Assembly (NCBI RefSeq): GCF_024699945.1
Contig: NZ_JAJOMY010000003.1
Coordinates: 62,001-126,000, forward strand
Reading direction: 5' to 3'
DNA: 64,000 bases
Origin: Phenylobacterium sp. J426
GTDB lineage: Bacteria > Pseudomonadota > Alphaproteobacteria > Caulobacterales > Caulobacteraceae
In this document: positions 44,810 to 53,639 of the stretch, piece after piece
Numbering within the stretch: the stretch's first letter is position 1
Layout: the number at the start of each line of letters is the position of its first letter
Position numbers and translations under genes: made by a program
The notes under the pieces: model-generated
What the model saw: only the letters and a program-made list of their open reading frames with translations
What the model was told of the DNA's origin: nothing
Database searches by the model: none

Positions 44810-45382
44810 ATTCCCCCTGCCACCGGGCGGTAGCGATCGGCGGATCGGCGGGGGCGGTGCAAGCCCTGCTGCAGATCCTTCCCGCCCTGCCGCCCACCTT
44901 CCCCGCCCCCGTCCTCGTCGTGGTGCATGTGCCGCCCGACCGGGAGAATGCGCTTGTGCCCCTGCTCGCCGACCGTTGCCGCCTTGAGGTCAAGGAGGCC
45001 GAGGACAAGGAGCCGGCGCGTCCAGGCGTGGTGTATTTCGCGCCTTCGGACTATCACCTTCTTGTGGAGGCGGATGGTTCGCTCTCCCTGTCGTCGGACG
45101 AGCTCGTGCGCCACTCCCGCCCCTCCATCGACGTGCTGTTCGAAAGCGCCGCCGACGCGCTCGGTCCCGGGCTCGCCGCCATCGTGCTCACAGGGGCCAA
45201 CGAAGATGGCGCCCACGGCCTCCGCGCCGTCGTCGACGCCGGCGGGACGGCGATCCTGGAGGATCCCGCAACGGCGGCGGCGCCCCACGATGCCGCAGGC
45301 CGCACGCCAGGCTGCGCCGGAAGCCGCAGTCATGGGCCTCACGGGCATCGCCGCCTATCTGTTGAACCTGAGAACACCATGA
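44806..45382 (+). CDS. cheB: CheB-type methylesterase domain protein, frameshifted
   Basis: About 191 residues. Stand-alone esterase without a receiver. Catalytic serine in AVAIGGSAGAVQALL, histidine in VLVVVHVPPDREN, aspartate in IVLTGANEDGAHGLRAV. An extra C near 45284-45287 disrupts the tail; corrected it reads AAAPTMPQAARQAAPEAAVM and ends LLNLRTP. Overlaps the next gene (ATGA). Confidence 0.88.
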
Positions 45383-46557
45383 CCGCCGCAGACGAGCCGA
45401 TCAACATCCTGCTCGTCGACGACCTCGACGAGAACCTGCTGGCCCTCGAGGCGCTGCTGCAGCAAGAGGGGCTGTCCTGCCTGAAGGCCCGGTCCGGCGA
45501 GGCGGCGCTGGAGATGCTGCTCGTCCAGGACGTCGCCCTGGCGCTGCTGGACGTGCAGATGCCGGGCATGGACGGTTTCCAGCTGGCCGAACTCATGCGC
45601 GGCGCCGAGCGTTCGCGGCACATCCCGATCATCTTCGTGACAGCCGGCAGCGCCGATGGCCAGCGCCGCTTTCGCGGCTATGAGGCCGGAGCGGTCGACT
45701 TCATCCAGAAGCCGATCGAGGCCGACGTGCTGCGCAGCAAGGCCAACGTCTTCTTCGACCTCTATCGGCAGCGGCGCCAGATCATCGCCCAGCGCGACGC
45801 CCTGGAGGCCTCCGCCGAGCGACTGAGGACGGTCAACCGTCACAAGAACGAATTCCTGGCCGTGCTCGGCCACGAGCTCCGCAACCCCATCATGGCGTTG
45901 ACCGCCGGCCTGCACTTCCTGAAGCGCCGCAAAGACCCGGAAGCGGCCGCCGAGATCCAGGCCCAGATGGAGCGGCAGGTGGCGCACCTCACGCGCCTCG
46001 TCGACGACCTCCTGGACATCTCACGGATCGACCAGGGCAAGCTCGCGCTGAAGCGCGAGCCGGTGTCGCTGCAGACCATCCTCGACTTCGCCGTGGAGGC
46101 GAGCCGTCCGCAGATCGATGCCGCAGGCCATACGCTCGCCATCGAGACGCTCGATACGCCCACCTCGGTGCATGGCGACAGAACCCGGCTCGCCCAGGTC
46201 GTCAGCAACCTGCTCAACAACGCGGCCAAGTACACGCCCGCCGGCGGACGCCTCGCTCTGGGCGTCCGGGTCGCCGATGGCGTCGCCGAGATCGAGATCT
46301 CCGACAACGGCATCGGCATCCCTGAGGCCATGCAGGCGGAGATCTTCGAACTCTTCGCCCAGGTGAAGAGCCCCACGGAACGCGCGCAGGAAGGCCTCGG
46401 CATTGGCCTCGCCCTCGTCAAGGAGCTCGTGGAACTCCACGGCGGCACGGTCCGGCTGAAGCACAGCGCGCCCGGTCAAGGCAGCACCTTCGCCGTGCGC
46501 CTGCCCGTGCTCGTCGCCCCGATCGAAGAGCGGGCGGCGGCCGACGTCGAAGCCTGA
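45379..46557 (+). CDS. Response-regulator/histidine-kinase fusion
   Basis: 392 residues, intact. N-terminal receiver NILLVDDLDENLLALEALL, phospho-acceptor in ALLDVQMPGMDGF, lysine in DFIQKPIEA. Then HisKA FLAVLGHELRNPIMALTAGL and HATPase boxes NLLNNAAKYTPAG, DNGIGIPEAM and GLGIGLALVKELV. It ends the CheR/CheB/kinase operon and probably takes phosphate from the large hybrid kinase. Confidence 0.92.
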   Translation: MTAADEPINILLVDDLDENLLALEALLQQEGLSCLKARSGEAALEMLLVQDVALALLDVQMPGMDGFQLAELMRGAERSRHIPIIFVTAGSADGQRRFRGYEAGAVDFIQKPIEADVLRSKANVFFDLYRQRRQIIAQRDALEASAERLRTVNRHKNEFLAVLGHELRNPIMALTAGLHFLKRRKDPEAAAEIQAQMERQVAHLTRLVDDLLDISRIDQGKLALKREPVSLQTILDFAVEASRPQIDAAGHTLAIETLDTPTSVHGDRTRLAQVVSNLLNNAAKYTPAGGRLALGVRVADGVAEIEISDNGIGIPEAMQAEIFELFAQVKSPTERAQEGLGIGLALVKELVELHGGTVRLKHSAPGQGSTFAVRLPVLVAPIEERAAADVEA

Positions 46558-47089
46558 CGGCGGCTCCGCAGACCGCGTCCAGCCAGGACCGCCCGCTTTC
46601 GGGGTGCGCGACGCCATGTCGCCATGCGCCCTCTCGTAGGGCAGGCTGACGGCGGACGGCGGACAGGGCTGTCCGACGTCAAACCCTCGCGCCGCGCTTC
46701 GCTTCGGCTCACCTGGAGATTGTTAACGCTCTTCGGTCATGGCGCGTATCGCACGCAGCTCCATGAGCTTGCACCGGCGGCGGGTTCCGGAACGGGCCGA
46801 GCGGTCCTTCGCTCGGCCCACCAACCCGGAAGCCAATGCGGCTGATCGCCTTGGCGATGATGCCAAACCCTCGCGGGCCAGGGCGAGCCCTTTGCATCGG
46901 CCAGATTTTGCCGGACCGATCGCCGTCCCGCAAGGGCGGCAGGCGGCTAAGGTTCACGCGTCTGCGTGAGGCCCCAAGCTTGGCTTCACCTGGCGCCCCC
47001 TCCGCCAGAACCACGGAGCGCCGAAAAAGCCTGTATCGTCGTGGAGTCGACCCTCTTCGGGCTGGAGGTGACATAAGGACGTCAACGCG
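46558..47089. other. Intergenic with dispersed repeat 2, copy 2
   Basis: No gene recognised. The central part, about 46790-46945, is the second copy of the repeat at 37105-37235 (shared CCGAGCGGTCCTTCGC, TTGGCGATGATGCCA and CCCTTTGCATCG blocks). Confidence 0.5.
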
Positions 47090-47269
47090 ATGACGACAGA
47101 CCACCCCCGCCCCAACTTGGAGGCGTGCCTTCGGAAGGCCGCCGAGTACGAGCATTTGGCCTTGCAGGTCCGGATACCGTTGCACCGCCAAAGATACCTC
47201 GAACTCGCGAGCGGCTGGCGCGACCTGGCCGCGGCGATGCAGGCCAGCGGCAGGAAGCCGCCCGTCTGA
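47090..47269 (+). CDS. Small YLERA-family-like helical protein, member 2
   Basis: 59 residues: LEACLRKAAEYEHLALQVR, then RQRYLELASGWRDLAAAM. Same two-helix plan as the genes at 23256-23438 and 53028-53213, with W-R-x-L-A near the end of helix 2. Preceded by GAGGTGACATAAGGA. Confidence 0.5.
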   Translation: MTTDHPRPNLEACLRKAAEYEHLALQVRIPLHRQRYLELASGWRDLAAAMQASGRKPPV

Positions 47270-47346
47270 TCCTTGCCCGATGGAACGCGGCCAGAGCGGC
47301 GCGAAGCCCGCCGCGTCAGCCTCGCGCCGCTGCGGACAGTCTGGCC

Positions 47347-47608
47347 GTGAGCATCTACGCCAGGGACGAGAGGCGGCGCTTCAGCCTCCTTCGAGACCGG
47401 ATGGCCCACAGGCTCGCGCCCCGCGCTCGTCAAACCGAGCTCGTTCAACACCTCGGGTCACCGGGTCTCCTCTGATCGATGAGGCCGGCGAGTTTCGGCA
47501 GATGTTCGCATCGACGGAGATCGAGCATCGGCGACACCTCGCGCAGATCGCGGATGACACCCGCGCAGGCAGCCGAGACGCCGACGGCAATCTGCTCGGC
47601 GCGCCCTG
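47347..47608 (+). pseudogene. Possible small decayed gene
   Basis: GTG at 47347 opens SIYARDERRRFSLLRDRMAH in one frame and the neighbouring frame continues EAGEFRQMFASTEIEHRRHL to 47608. Together they would give about 87 residues after one shift. No family recognised; may be chance. Confidence 0.25.
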
Positions 47609-48042
47609 ACCGGATTCGGCTGCACCGATATACGCCCTGCCCGAGGACCTCCCGCAGCGGAGGCGTGCCGCTCGACGGTGCACATCGGCAGATCGGCCAG
47701 TTCGTCGAGGGAGGAGAGCCGCCCGTAGAGTTCGCGTAGACGTCCATAAGCAGCTCCCGCGCGCGCGCGGTGTCTTGGCGTTGTGAACAGGGCCGCAGTG
47801 GTCAGGATCCCGTCGGACTGGCTCCGCACGATGCCCAGCAGCGTCAACCCTGAGACGCGGCGTTTCGCGGTCTCGAAAGGCAAGGCGAACGATTGGTCCA
47901 ACGCACTGACGCTGATCGGGCGGCGAAGGTCGTCCGGCGGCCGCGCCTCGCAGGTGCCGTAGGCCCTCTGCAGGGCGGGTCGGCAGGATTCAATGGACGT
48001 TGGCCTGGGTGACCGCCACGATGAATAGCGCCATGCAGTCAA
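47600..48042 (-). pseudogene. Decayed transcriptional-regulator fragment
   Basis: On the minus strand LQRAYGTCEARPPDDLRRPI and SVSALDQSFALPFETAKRRV look like a helix-turn-helix regulator, followed by LTLLGIVRSQSDGILTTAAL. There is no proper start, and the C-terminus becomes incoherent below about 47690. Confidence 0.45.
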
Positions 48043-48130
48043 AGCCCGCGCCCGACCCTCACTTGGTCGAGCAGGTAATCCGCCGGTGTCACAGTGAGAA
48101 CTGGCCCCTCGTAATCGTCATGTGTCTCGT
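48030..48130 (-). pseudogene. Remnant of a Crp-type gene 5' end
   Basis: Matches the first 100 bp of the Crp/Fnr-like gene at 39270-40095 by eye at roughly 70%, including the ATG and the CTGCTCGACCA segment, but is stopped after ten codons. Shows a former duplication. Confidence 0.45.
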
Positions 48131-48345
48131 CCCAGCTGGGATGCTAGTCGATGTAAGATCGGCAACTTCGGCCGCGGCCGGTCAGGGCGACGCGATTTGC
48201 CAACGTCAAGCCGACGTCGATCTGTGGACTGGGCTGTCCAACAAGCGGCCATTCCTTAGCCAGTTGAAAGGTCCAAACCTACGCTGGCGCCGATTAGGAG
48301 CGAGCGGGCTCCCCTGCCTCCCTGAACGAGGTTCTGCTACGTGTC

Positions 48346-49909
48346 GAGGCCGTGTAAAAACTCGCTGCCGGCGCTGAGCCGCTGATGGCAGGCGGGCTAG
48401 ACGCGCCGCTCCCTCAGGTCCGGATCGCCGCGATCAGCGGCCCCGTTCCGAGCATCTGCATCACCCGCTTCATGTTGTAGGCGAGGATGTGGAGACTGAT
48501 CTCCGTCTTCACGTTCGGGAGCCGCTTCATTAGGAAGTGGGTGTGGCCCATCCAGGCTTTGATCGTCCCGAAGGGGTGTTCGACGATCCGCCGGCGGGCC
48601 CGCATGGCGTAGGGCGCGAGATCCATCCGCCGCTGCAGCGCCTCGATCGTGGCTTCATGCTCCCAGCGGGTGATCCGGCGCTCGACGCTGGGCGTGCACT
48701 GGGGCTTCAGCGCGCAGGCCTGGCAGCTCGCCCGATCCCAGTAGCGATGCAGGGTGAGCCCCTTCTCGACGGTCGTCATGCGCCGCCGGAGCAGGCTCCC
48801 GCCGGGACAGCGATAGGCGTCCTGCTCGGGCACGTAAGCAAAGTCCTGCTTGCCGAAGCGTCCATCGGCCTTGGCACCTGAGGTGAGCGGCTTGGGCACG
48901 TACGGCGTCACGCCGATCTGCTCGCAGGCCAGGATCTCCTCGCCGGAGAAGTAGCCTCGGTCGGCCAGCATCTCGAGCCGCTCCACGCCCATGGCGTCCT
49001 TGGCCTTGCCGCTCATCTCGGCGAGCTGCTGGCGATCGCTGCCCGTGGTGATCACGTCATGGGCGACGATCAGGTGGTGCTCGGCGTCGACGACGCTCTG
49101 GACGTTGTAGCCGACGATGCCGCTGCCGCGGCCGCTCGTGGCCATGGATCGCGCGTCCGGATCGGTCAGCGATACCTGGCCGTCAGGGGACGCCTCCACC
49201 TGCGCCTCCATCGCCTTCAGCGCCTGCATCTGCGCCCGCAGCGTGGCGATCTTGTCCTTGAGCTTCACGGTGCGGGCTTCGACCGCCTCGCCCTCGAGAC
49301 GGTCGGCGGTGTCCAGCTCCTGGAGATAGCCGGCGATGTGCTCCGCGACCTGCTCGATCCGCTTCTTCAGCTTGGCCGGCGTGAAGTTCTTGTCGCGGGT
49401 GTTCACCGCCTTGAATTTGCTGCCGTCCACCGCAGCCACCGCCTGAGTGAACAGGCCGATCTGACGGCACAGCACAATGAAGTGGGCGCAGGCCGCCTGG
49501 ATCGCTGCGCCGTTGTCCTTCCGGAAGTTGGCGATGGTCTTGTGGTCCGGCGCGAGCTTCCCCGTCAGCCACATCAGCTCGACGTTGCGCTGTGCTTCGC
49601 GCTCCAGCCGCCGGCTCGACTGCACCCGGTTGAGGTAGCCATAGATGTATAGCTTCAGCAGCATCGCCGGGTGATACGCCGGCCGGCCCGTCGCAGCCGG
49701 GACGATCTCGAAACCCAGGCCGCCGAGATCCAGCTCATCAACGAAGACGTCGATCAGCCGAGCCGGGTTCTCGTCGCTGACGTAGTCGTCCAGACAGCTG
49801 GGAAGCAGCACCGGCTGACGGCGATCTTCACCCTCGACGAAGCGGCTCATCAGCGCCTCCCGACCCGTGTGTCAGGAGTCTGCCCTGCTTCGCGTTTTTA
49901 CACAGCCTC
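48346..49909 (-). mobile_element. IS1182-family insertion sequence, second, different element
   Basis: Ends are inverted repeats GAGGCCGTGTAAAAACTCG (left, 48346) and GAGGCTGTGTAAAAACGCG (right, inverted, to 49909), 17 of 19 matching. Contains one intact transposase. No clear target duplication was found. Confidence 0.85.
48414..49850 (-). CDS. IS1182-family DDE transposase
   Basis: 478 residues, intact. QPVLLPSCLDDYVSDENPAR, GRPAYHPAMLLKLYIYGYLN, AAVDGSKFKAVNTRDKNFT (first D), MLADRGYFSGEEILACEQ (second D) and RRRIVEHPFGTIKAWMG (E). Clearly different from the transposase at 14028-15479, though in the same family, so the two arrived separately. Confidence 0.95.
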   Translation of the reverse strand: MSRFVEGEDRRQPVLLPSCLDDYVSDENPARLIDVFVDELDLGGLGFEIVPAATGRPAYHPAMLLKLYIYGYLNRVQSSRRLEREAQRNVELMWLTGKLAPDHKTIANFRKDNGAAIQAACAHFIVLCRQIGLFTQAVAAVDGSKFKAVNTRDKNFTPAKLKKRIEQVAEHIAGYLQELDTADRLEGEAVEARTVKLKDKIATLRAQMQALKAMEAQVEASPDGQVSLTDPDARSMATSGRGSGIVGYNVQSVVDAEHHLIVAHDVITTGSDRQQLAEMSGKAKDAMGVERLEMLADRGYFSGEEILACEQIGVTPYVPKPLTSGAKADGRFGKQDFAYVPEQDAYRCPGGSLLRRRMTTVEKGLTLHRYWDRASCQACALKPQCTPSVERRITRWEHEATIEALQRRMDLAPYAMRARRRIVEHPFGTIKAWMGHTHFLMKRLPNVKTEISLHILAYNMKRVMQMLGTGPLIAAIRT

Positions 49910-50064
49910 TGTCGGAAGCGGACCTTTGCAAGGGCTGCTGGCCGGCAGGGTTCGAACCCGCAGCAAACGAGGTCTGGACCTTTCGGAACTGATCGACGCG
50001 GCTAGCTTCGACGCCAAGGACCTGCGCCTCGATTGGGAGGTGGCCGCCCGCCAAGCAATGACCT

Positions 50065-50442
50065 CTAGGCCCCCTCGGCGCACACGGTACGCACCGCCTG
50101 CAGGACCGCGTGCGGTTCGATGGGCTTTTGCAGGCGCGGAGCGTCCTGCAGGGCTGGTGGGATCATCTCCGCGTCGTACCCGGTGACGAAGATGATCGGC
50201 ACGCCCCCGGCCTGCAGGCGCTCGGCCGCAACGAAGCTCAGACCGTCGCCGAGATTTATGTCCACCAGGGCGCAGGTCGGCTTGCGCGCCTCCGCGGCCT
50301 GCACCGCATGGTCCGGGTCATAGAAGGGCCCGATCACCCGCGCCCCGGCGTTCTCGAGGGTCCGCCGCGCGTCATCGGCCAGGTAGTAGTCGTCTTCGAG
50401 CACGAGCACCTCGACGCCGACCAGCTGTATCTGAGGGCTCAT
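50065..50442 (-). CDS. CheY-like response regulator
   Basis: 125 residues. Receiver only: VEVLVLEDDYYLADDARRTL (acidic pocket), CALVDINLGDGLSF (phospho-acceptor), IIFVTGYDAE (switch) and PRLQKPIEPHAVL (lysine). Its start overlaps the stop of the HWE kinase, so it is its cognate partner. Confidence 0.92.
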   Translation of the reverse strand: MSPQIQLVGVEVLVLEDDYYLADDARRTLENAGARVIGPFYDPDHAVQAAEARKPTCALVDINLGDGLSFVAAERLQAGGVPIIFVTGYDAEMIPPALQDAPRLQKPIEPHAVLQAVRTVCAEGA

Positions 50443-52460
50443 AAGTCATCTCCGATCCGAGACGGGTCGCCTGGAGCGTGCGTCGCCAGAATGCTCGCGC
50501 CGTGCACAAGGGGGAAGGAGATCTCGGCCCGGACGCCGCCCGGCAACAGTTCGACCCGACCCGTGCCGCGCAGCTCATAAGGCACCCGCTGCTGGATCAG
50601 CTCTGAGCCGAAGCCGGCGCGGCGCGGGTTGGCGGCGATCATCCGGACGCCTCTTTCGAGCCAGACAAGTCGCAGCCGATTAGTCTCGCGCTCGCCCCGT
50701 TCGAGCCACCAGCGCACCTCCAAGGAGGCGCCGGCCTGGGCGAAGGCTCCGTACTTGGTCGCGTTGGTAGCCCACTCGTGGATTGCCAGGGTCAGGACTT
50801 CGGCGGCCTTGGGCGCCAGTTCAATGTCGGGACCGCTCAAGTCGACGACGTCGTCGTCCGTGTTCTGTGCGAGCAGCTCTTCCCGGATCAGCATTTCGAG
50901 ATCGACGCCCGCGCCAGCCGCTCGGGTGAGCATGGTTTGGGTGCGGGCCAAAGACGCAAGCCGGCCATCGAGGTGGTCGGCGACGTCCTCAAGATTGTCG
51001 CCGGCCTCGATTGTTCGACGCGCCACGGACCGAACGACGGTGAGAATGTTGCGCACCCGGTGCTGTAGTTCGGCCAGCAGAAGCCTCTGCCGCTCGACCC
51101 CGCGTCTCTGTTCGCTGATGTCGATGACGAACTCGACGATCTCGGTGTCGCTCAGACGACGCGGGGCGAACAGGCCCCACCAGCGCAAGCCGTCCTTGCG
51201 GAGATACTGCTTCTCGTGCGGCGTGGACTCGCCGTGCTCGCGCAACTCCTGCAATGCGACTTCCGACACAGGGTAGAATTCGGGCGGCGTCAGCTCCTGC
51301 CACGATTTGCCGATCACTTCGTCGCGGGCGAATCCAGTGAGCCGCAGGAAGGCGTCGTTGACCTGGCTCAGCCGGAAGTCGGGGCCCCAGAAAAGAACGC
51401 CCACCGTGCTGATCGAAATCGCGCTCTGAAGCCGCGCCTCGCTGACACGCAGCGCCGCCTCGGCCCGTGCGCGCTCTGCTGCGGCCCAGGTGCGTTCGCC
51501 GACCTCTCGCACGAGCGAGATCTCAGCCTCCGTCCACAGGCGCGGCGTCTCGGATTGAACGCCGAGTTCGGCGACCAGTCGACCGCCCTTGACGAGCGGC
51601 GCGACGATCGCAGCCTGCACGCCGACCGCGGCCCACGCCGCACGCTCAGTTGTGTCGAAGCGGGGGTCCGCATTCACGTCGGCGACCGCGAAGCCTTCGC
51701 CGCTATAGCGTCTCGCCATCACATCCGTGCCGAAGCTCTCGTAGGTGAACCGATCTGGGAAGGGAGCCGGTGCGGGCCGATCCGGAGCCGTAGGCCGTAC
51801 AAACTGGCCGCGGATCGCCCCTATCTCCGCTCCGCGTTCGCCCGCCACCTCCGCGTACATCGCGCGGTCGACCCCCAGATGCGCGCCGAGAAGCTGGGTC
51901 GTGATCGCCTGCATCTCCCCTGCGTCGGCGTGCGGACGGAGCGCGTCGCTCAGCTTGAGAAGGAACGCTTGGCGCTCCTCGCTCTGACGCAGCCGCTCTT
52001 CCGCGCCTTTCCGGTCGGTGACGTCTTCATAGAGGATGACGACCCGGTCGCCGCCTGCGGGATAGACGAATGTCTCGAACCAGCGGCCTGGCGGTCCGTG
52101 CTGATGTTCGAAACGTCTGGGTGTCCCCGTCTTGGCGACCGCCTCGAAGGTCTTCGTCCACATCGGGTCGACGAAGGGGAAGACTTCGCTTGCCCTTCGG
52201 CCCTTCGCCTCATCGATGGCGATGCCGAACAGGCGCTCGAAGGCCGGGTTCAACTCCAGGTAAAGCTGGTCGACCGCATGTCCCTGCTCGTCACGAACTA
52301 ACTCAAGCTCGCAATAGCCCTGGCCCATCGTCTCGAAGACGGCGCGGTATCTCTCTTCGGCGGGGGCGGCTCCGTTTCCGGCCGCTGGGCGATCCACTAG
52401 CGCCGCCTCCGCCGCAGCCAGGCGCAGGCGGAGTATGTCGATCTCGGTGGGCTCCTCCAT
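50439..52460 (-). CDS. HWE-family sensor histidine kinase, PAS-GAF-PAS
   Basis: 673 residues, intact, soluble. PAS about residues 36-150 (AVFETMGQGYCELELV), GAF about 165-320 (VGVQAAIVAPLVKGGRLVAE), PAS about 335-455 (FARDEVIGKSWQELTPPEFY), then the HWE core: LLAELQHRVRNILTVVRSVA with the phospho-histidine and LAIHEWATNATKYGAF with the HEW motif. Signals to the response regulator downstream; GAF suggests a light or small-molecule cofactor but no conserved chromophore residue was identified. Confidence 0.93.
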   Translation of the reverse strand: MEEPTEIDILRLRLAAAEAALVDRPAAGNGAAPAEERYRAVFETMGQGYCELELVRDEQGHAVDQLYLELNPAFERLFGIAIDEAKGRRASEVFPFVDPMWTKTFEAVAKTGTPRRFEHQHGPPGRWFETFVYPAGGDRVVILYEDVTDRKGAEERLRQSEERQAFLLKLSDALRPHADAGEMQAITTQLLGAHLGVDRAMYAEVAGERGAEIGAIRGQFVRPTAPDRPAPAPFPDRFTYESFGTDVMARRYSGEGFAVADVNADPRFDTTERAAWAAVGVQAAIVAPLVKGGRLVAELGVQSETPRLWTEAEISLVREVGERTWAAAERARAEAALRVSEARLQSAISISTVGVLFWGPDFRLSQVNDAFLRLTGFARDEVIGKSWQELTPPEFYPVSEVALQELREHGESTPHEKQYLRKDGLRWWGLFAPRRLSDTEIVEFVIDISEQRRGVERQRLLLAELQHRVRNILTVVRSVARRTIEAGDNLEDVADHLDGRLASLARTQTMLTRAAGAGVDLEMLIREELLAQNTDDDVVDLSGPDIELAPKAAEVLTLAIHEWATNATKYGAFAQAGASLEVRWWLERGERETNRLRLVWLERGVRMIAANPRRAGFGSELIQQRVPYELRGTGRVELLPGGVRAEISFPLVHGASILATHAPGDPSRIGDDL

Positions 52461-53027
52461 ACGGCATCAACGCACGACAGCCCGGGTTCGTCACCTTCCA
52501 CGCCCGCTATTTTGAGCTCAAAGTTCTGCCCTCCGGCGGCACACGAAGGGAGCTGACCGGGCAGCCGCGGATCCGGCTCGCCCTGTGCATTTTCATCGAC
52601 TGGAAACTTCGCCGCTACGAACGCGCGACGCCAAAGCTGAATCGCGACGGTCGCTCATCGATCTTGGCAAATCCATGGCGACATCGTCGCTCGACGCGTG
52701 GAGATCGGCACCTTACGAATGCGTCCTTGTCTCGAGGAAGTAGAGAGAGCAGTCCGCCTGTTTAGCCAGAGCTTAGTCCACTGTTTGTCGGACAGGAGAC
52801 CAACTCCGTGCGACACGACGTTGCGTAGGAGCCAGCGGGCGGAACGAACAGGGAATCTCACAATTGACATCGGAGCGTTTGTCGGTGGCGGATCGTTCGG
52901 AGCCGCGTCAAAAGACGCCAATCGACCCAGCGAAGTCTTAGCCCTCGGACGCGAAGCCAACAGCCCCTGCTGGGCTGACGCTAAGGCGGCGCTGACGCGC
53001 CTTGAGCAAACGTGCTATCGTAACGGT
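52461..53027. other. Intergenic, no gene seen
   Basis: A frame through 52698-53027 has no motifs and merely precedes the small gene at 53028. Holds the promoter of the HWE kinase on the minus strand. Confidence 0.4.
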
Positions 53028-53213
53028 ATGGATAAGGCTTCGATCTACCTTGAAAGGGCCAGCAAGGCAGCGGCCGACGCCGCTGGGGAGCCCGACGAAG
53101 CGGTACGCGATACGCTCCTTCAGATAGCGGAGACGTGGCTCACGTTGGCGGAAGGAAGCCTGCTCGAGCGCCGAGCCTTCAGCGGCGGCGAGGAAACGAC
53201 CAGCGAGGTTTGA
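53028..53213 (+). CDS. Small YLERA-family helical protein, member 3
   Basis: 61 residues: MDKASIYLERASKAAADAAG, then VRDTLLQIAETWLTLAEGSL. Shares YLERA and IAxxWxxLA with the gene at 23256-23438. Confidence 0.6.
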   Translation: MDKASIYLERASKAAADAAGEPDEAVRDTLLQIAETWLTLAEGSLLERRAFSGGEETTSEV

Positions 53214-53639
53214 GCCCTCGCGCGCGAAGCCCACCAGGCCTTGCGAAACGTCGGTCCAGCGCTAGTGAAGGGTCGCCGGTCGTCGGCGGTCGCGAGCCAT
53301 GTAAGCTCAGCGAGACACGCGGCAGACACGATGTCGCCCCGGTCCTCACACTGGCGCTGGCTGCGAACCCGCCCGTGAGCGGCGCACCGCGTCGATGGCG
53401 TCGGAGAGCTCGCGCTAATCTTACTCGGTGTCGCTGGACGCTGCCCCGGCCGTGACCGACGCCGCAGCGCCGCCTCGCCGGCAGGGCGGACGCTTGAGAG
53501 CAGCGGCGTCCATTCGATCGTCCATGCCACCTGAACGAATGTCGGTTGAGGACGACGCCCTCAACTAGCCTTACTGCCGCAAGCAGGCAGTAAGGTGAAG
53601 CGGGCCTGCGCCTCTCTCGCCTGCCGCCCGCGACGTGTC

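Noticed and set aside
49946..49976. T-arm-like sequence GGGTTCGAACCC
   Set aside because: No acceptor, D-arm or anticodon arm around it on either strand; not a tRNA gene.
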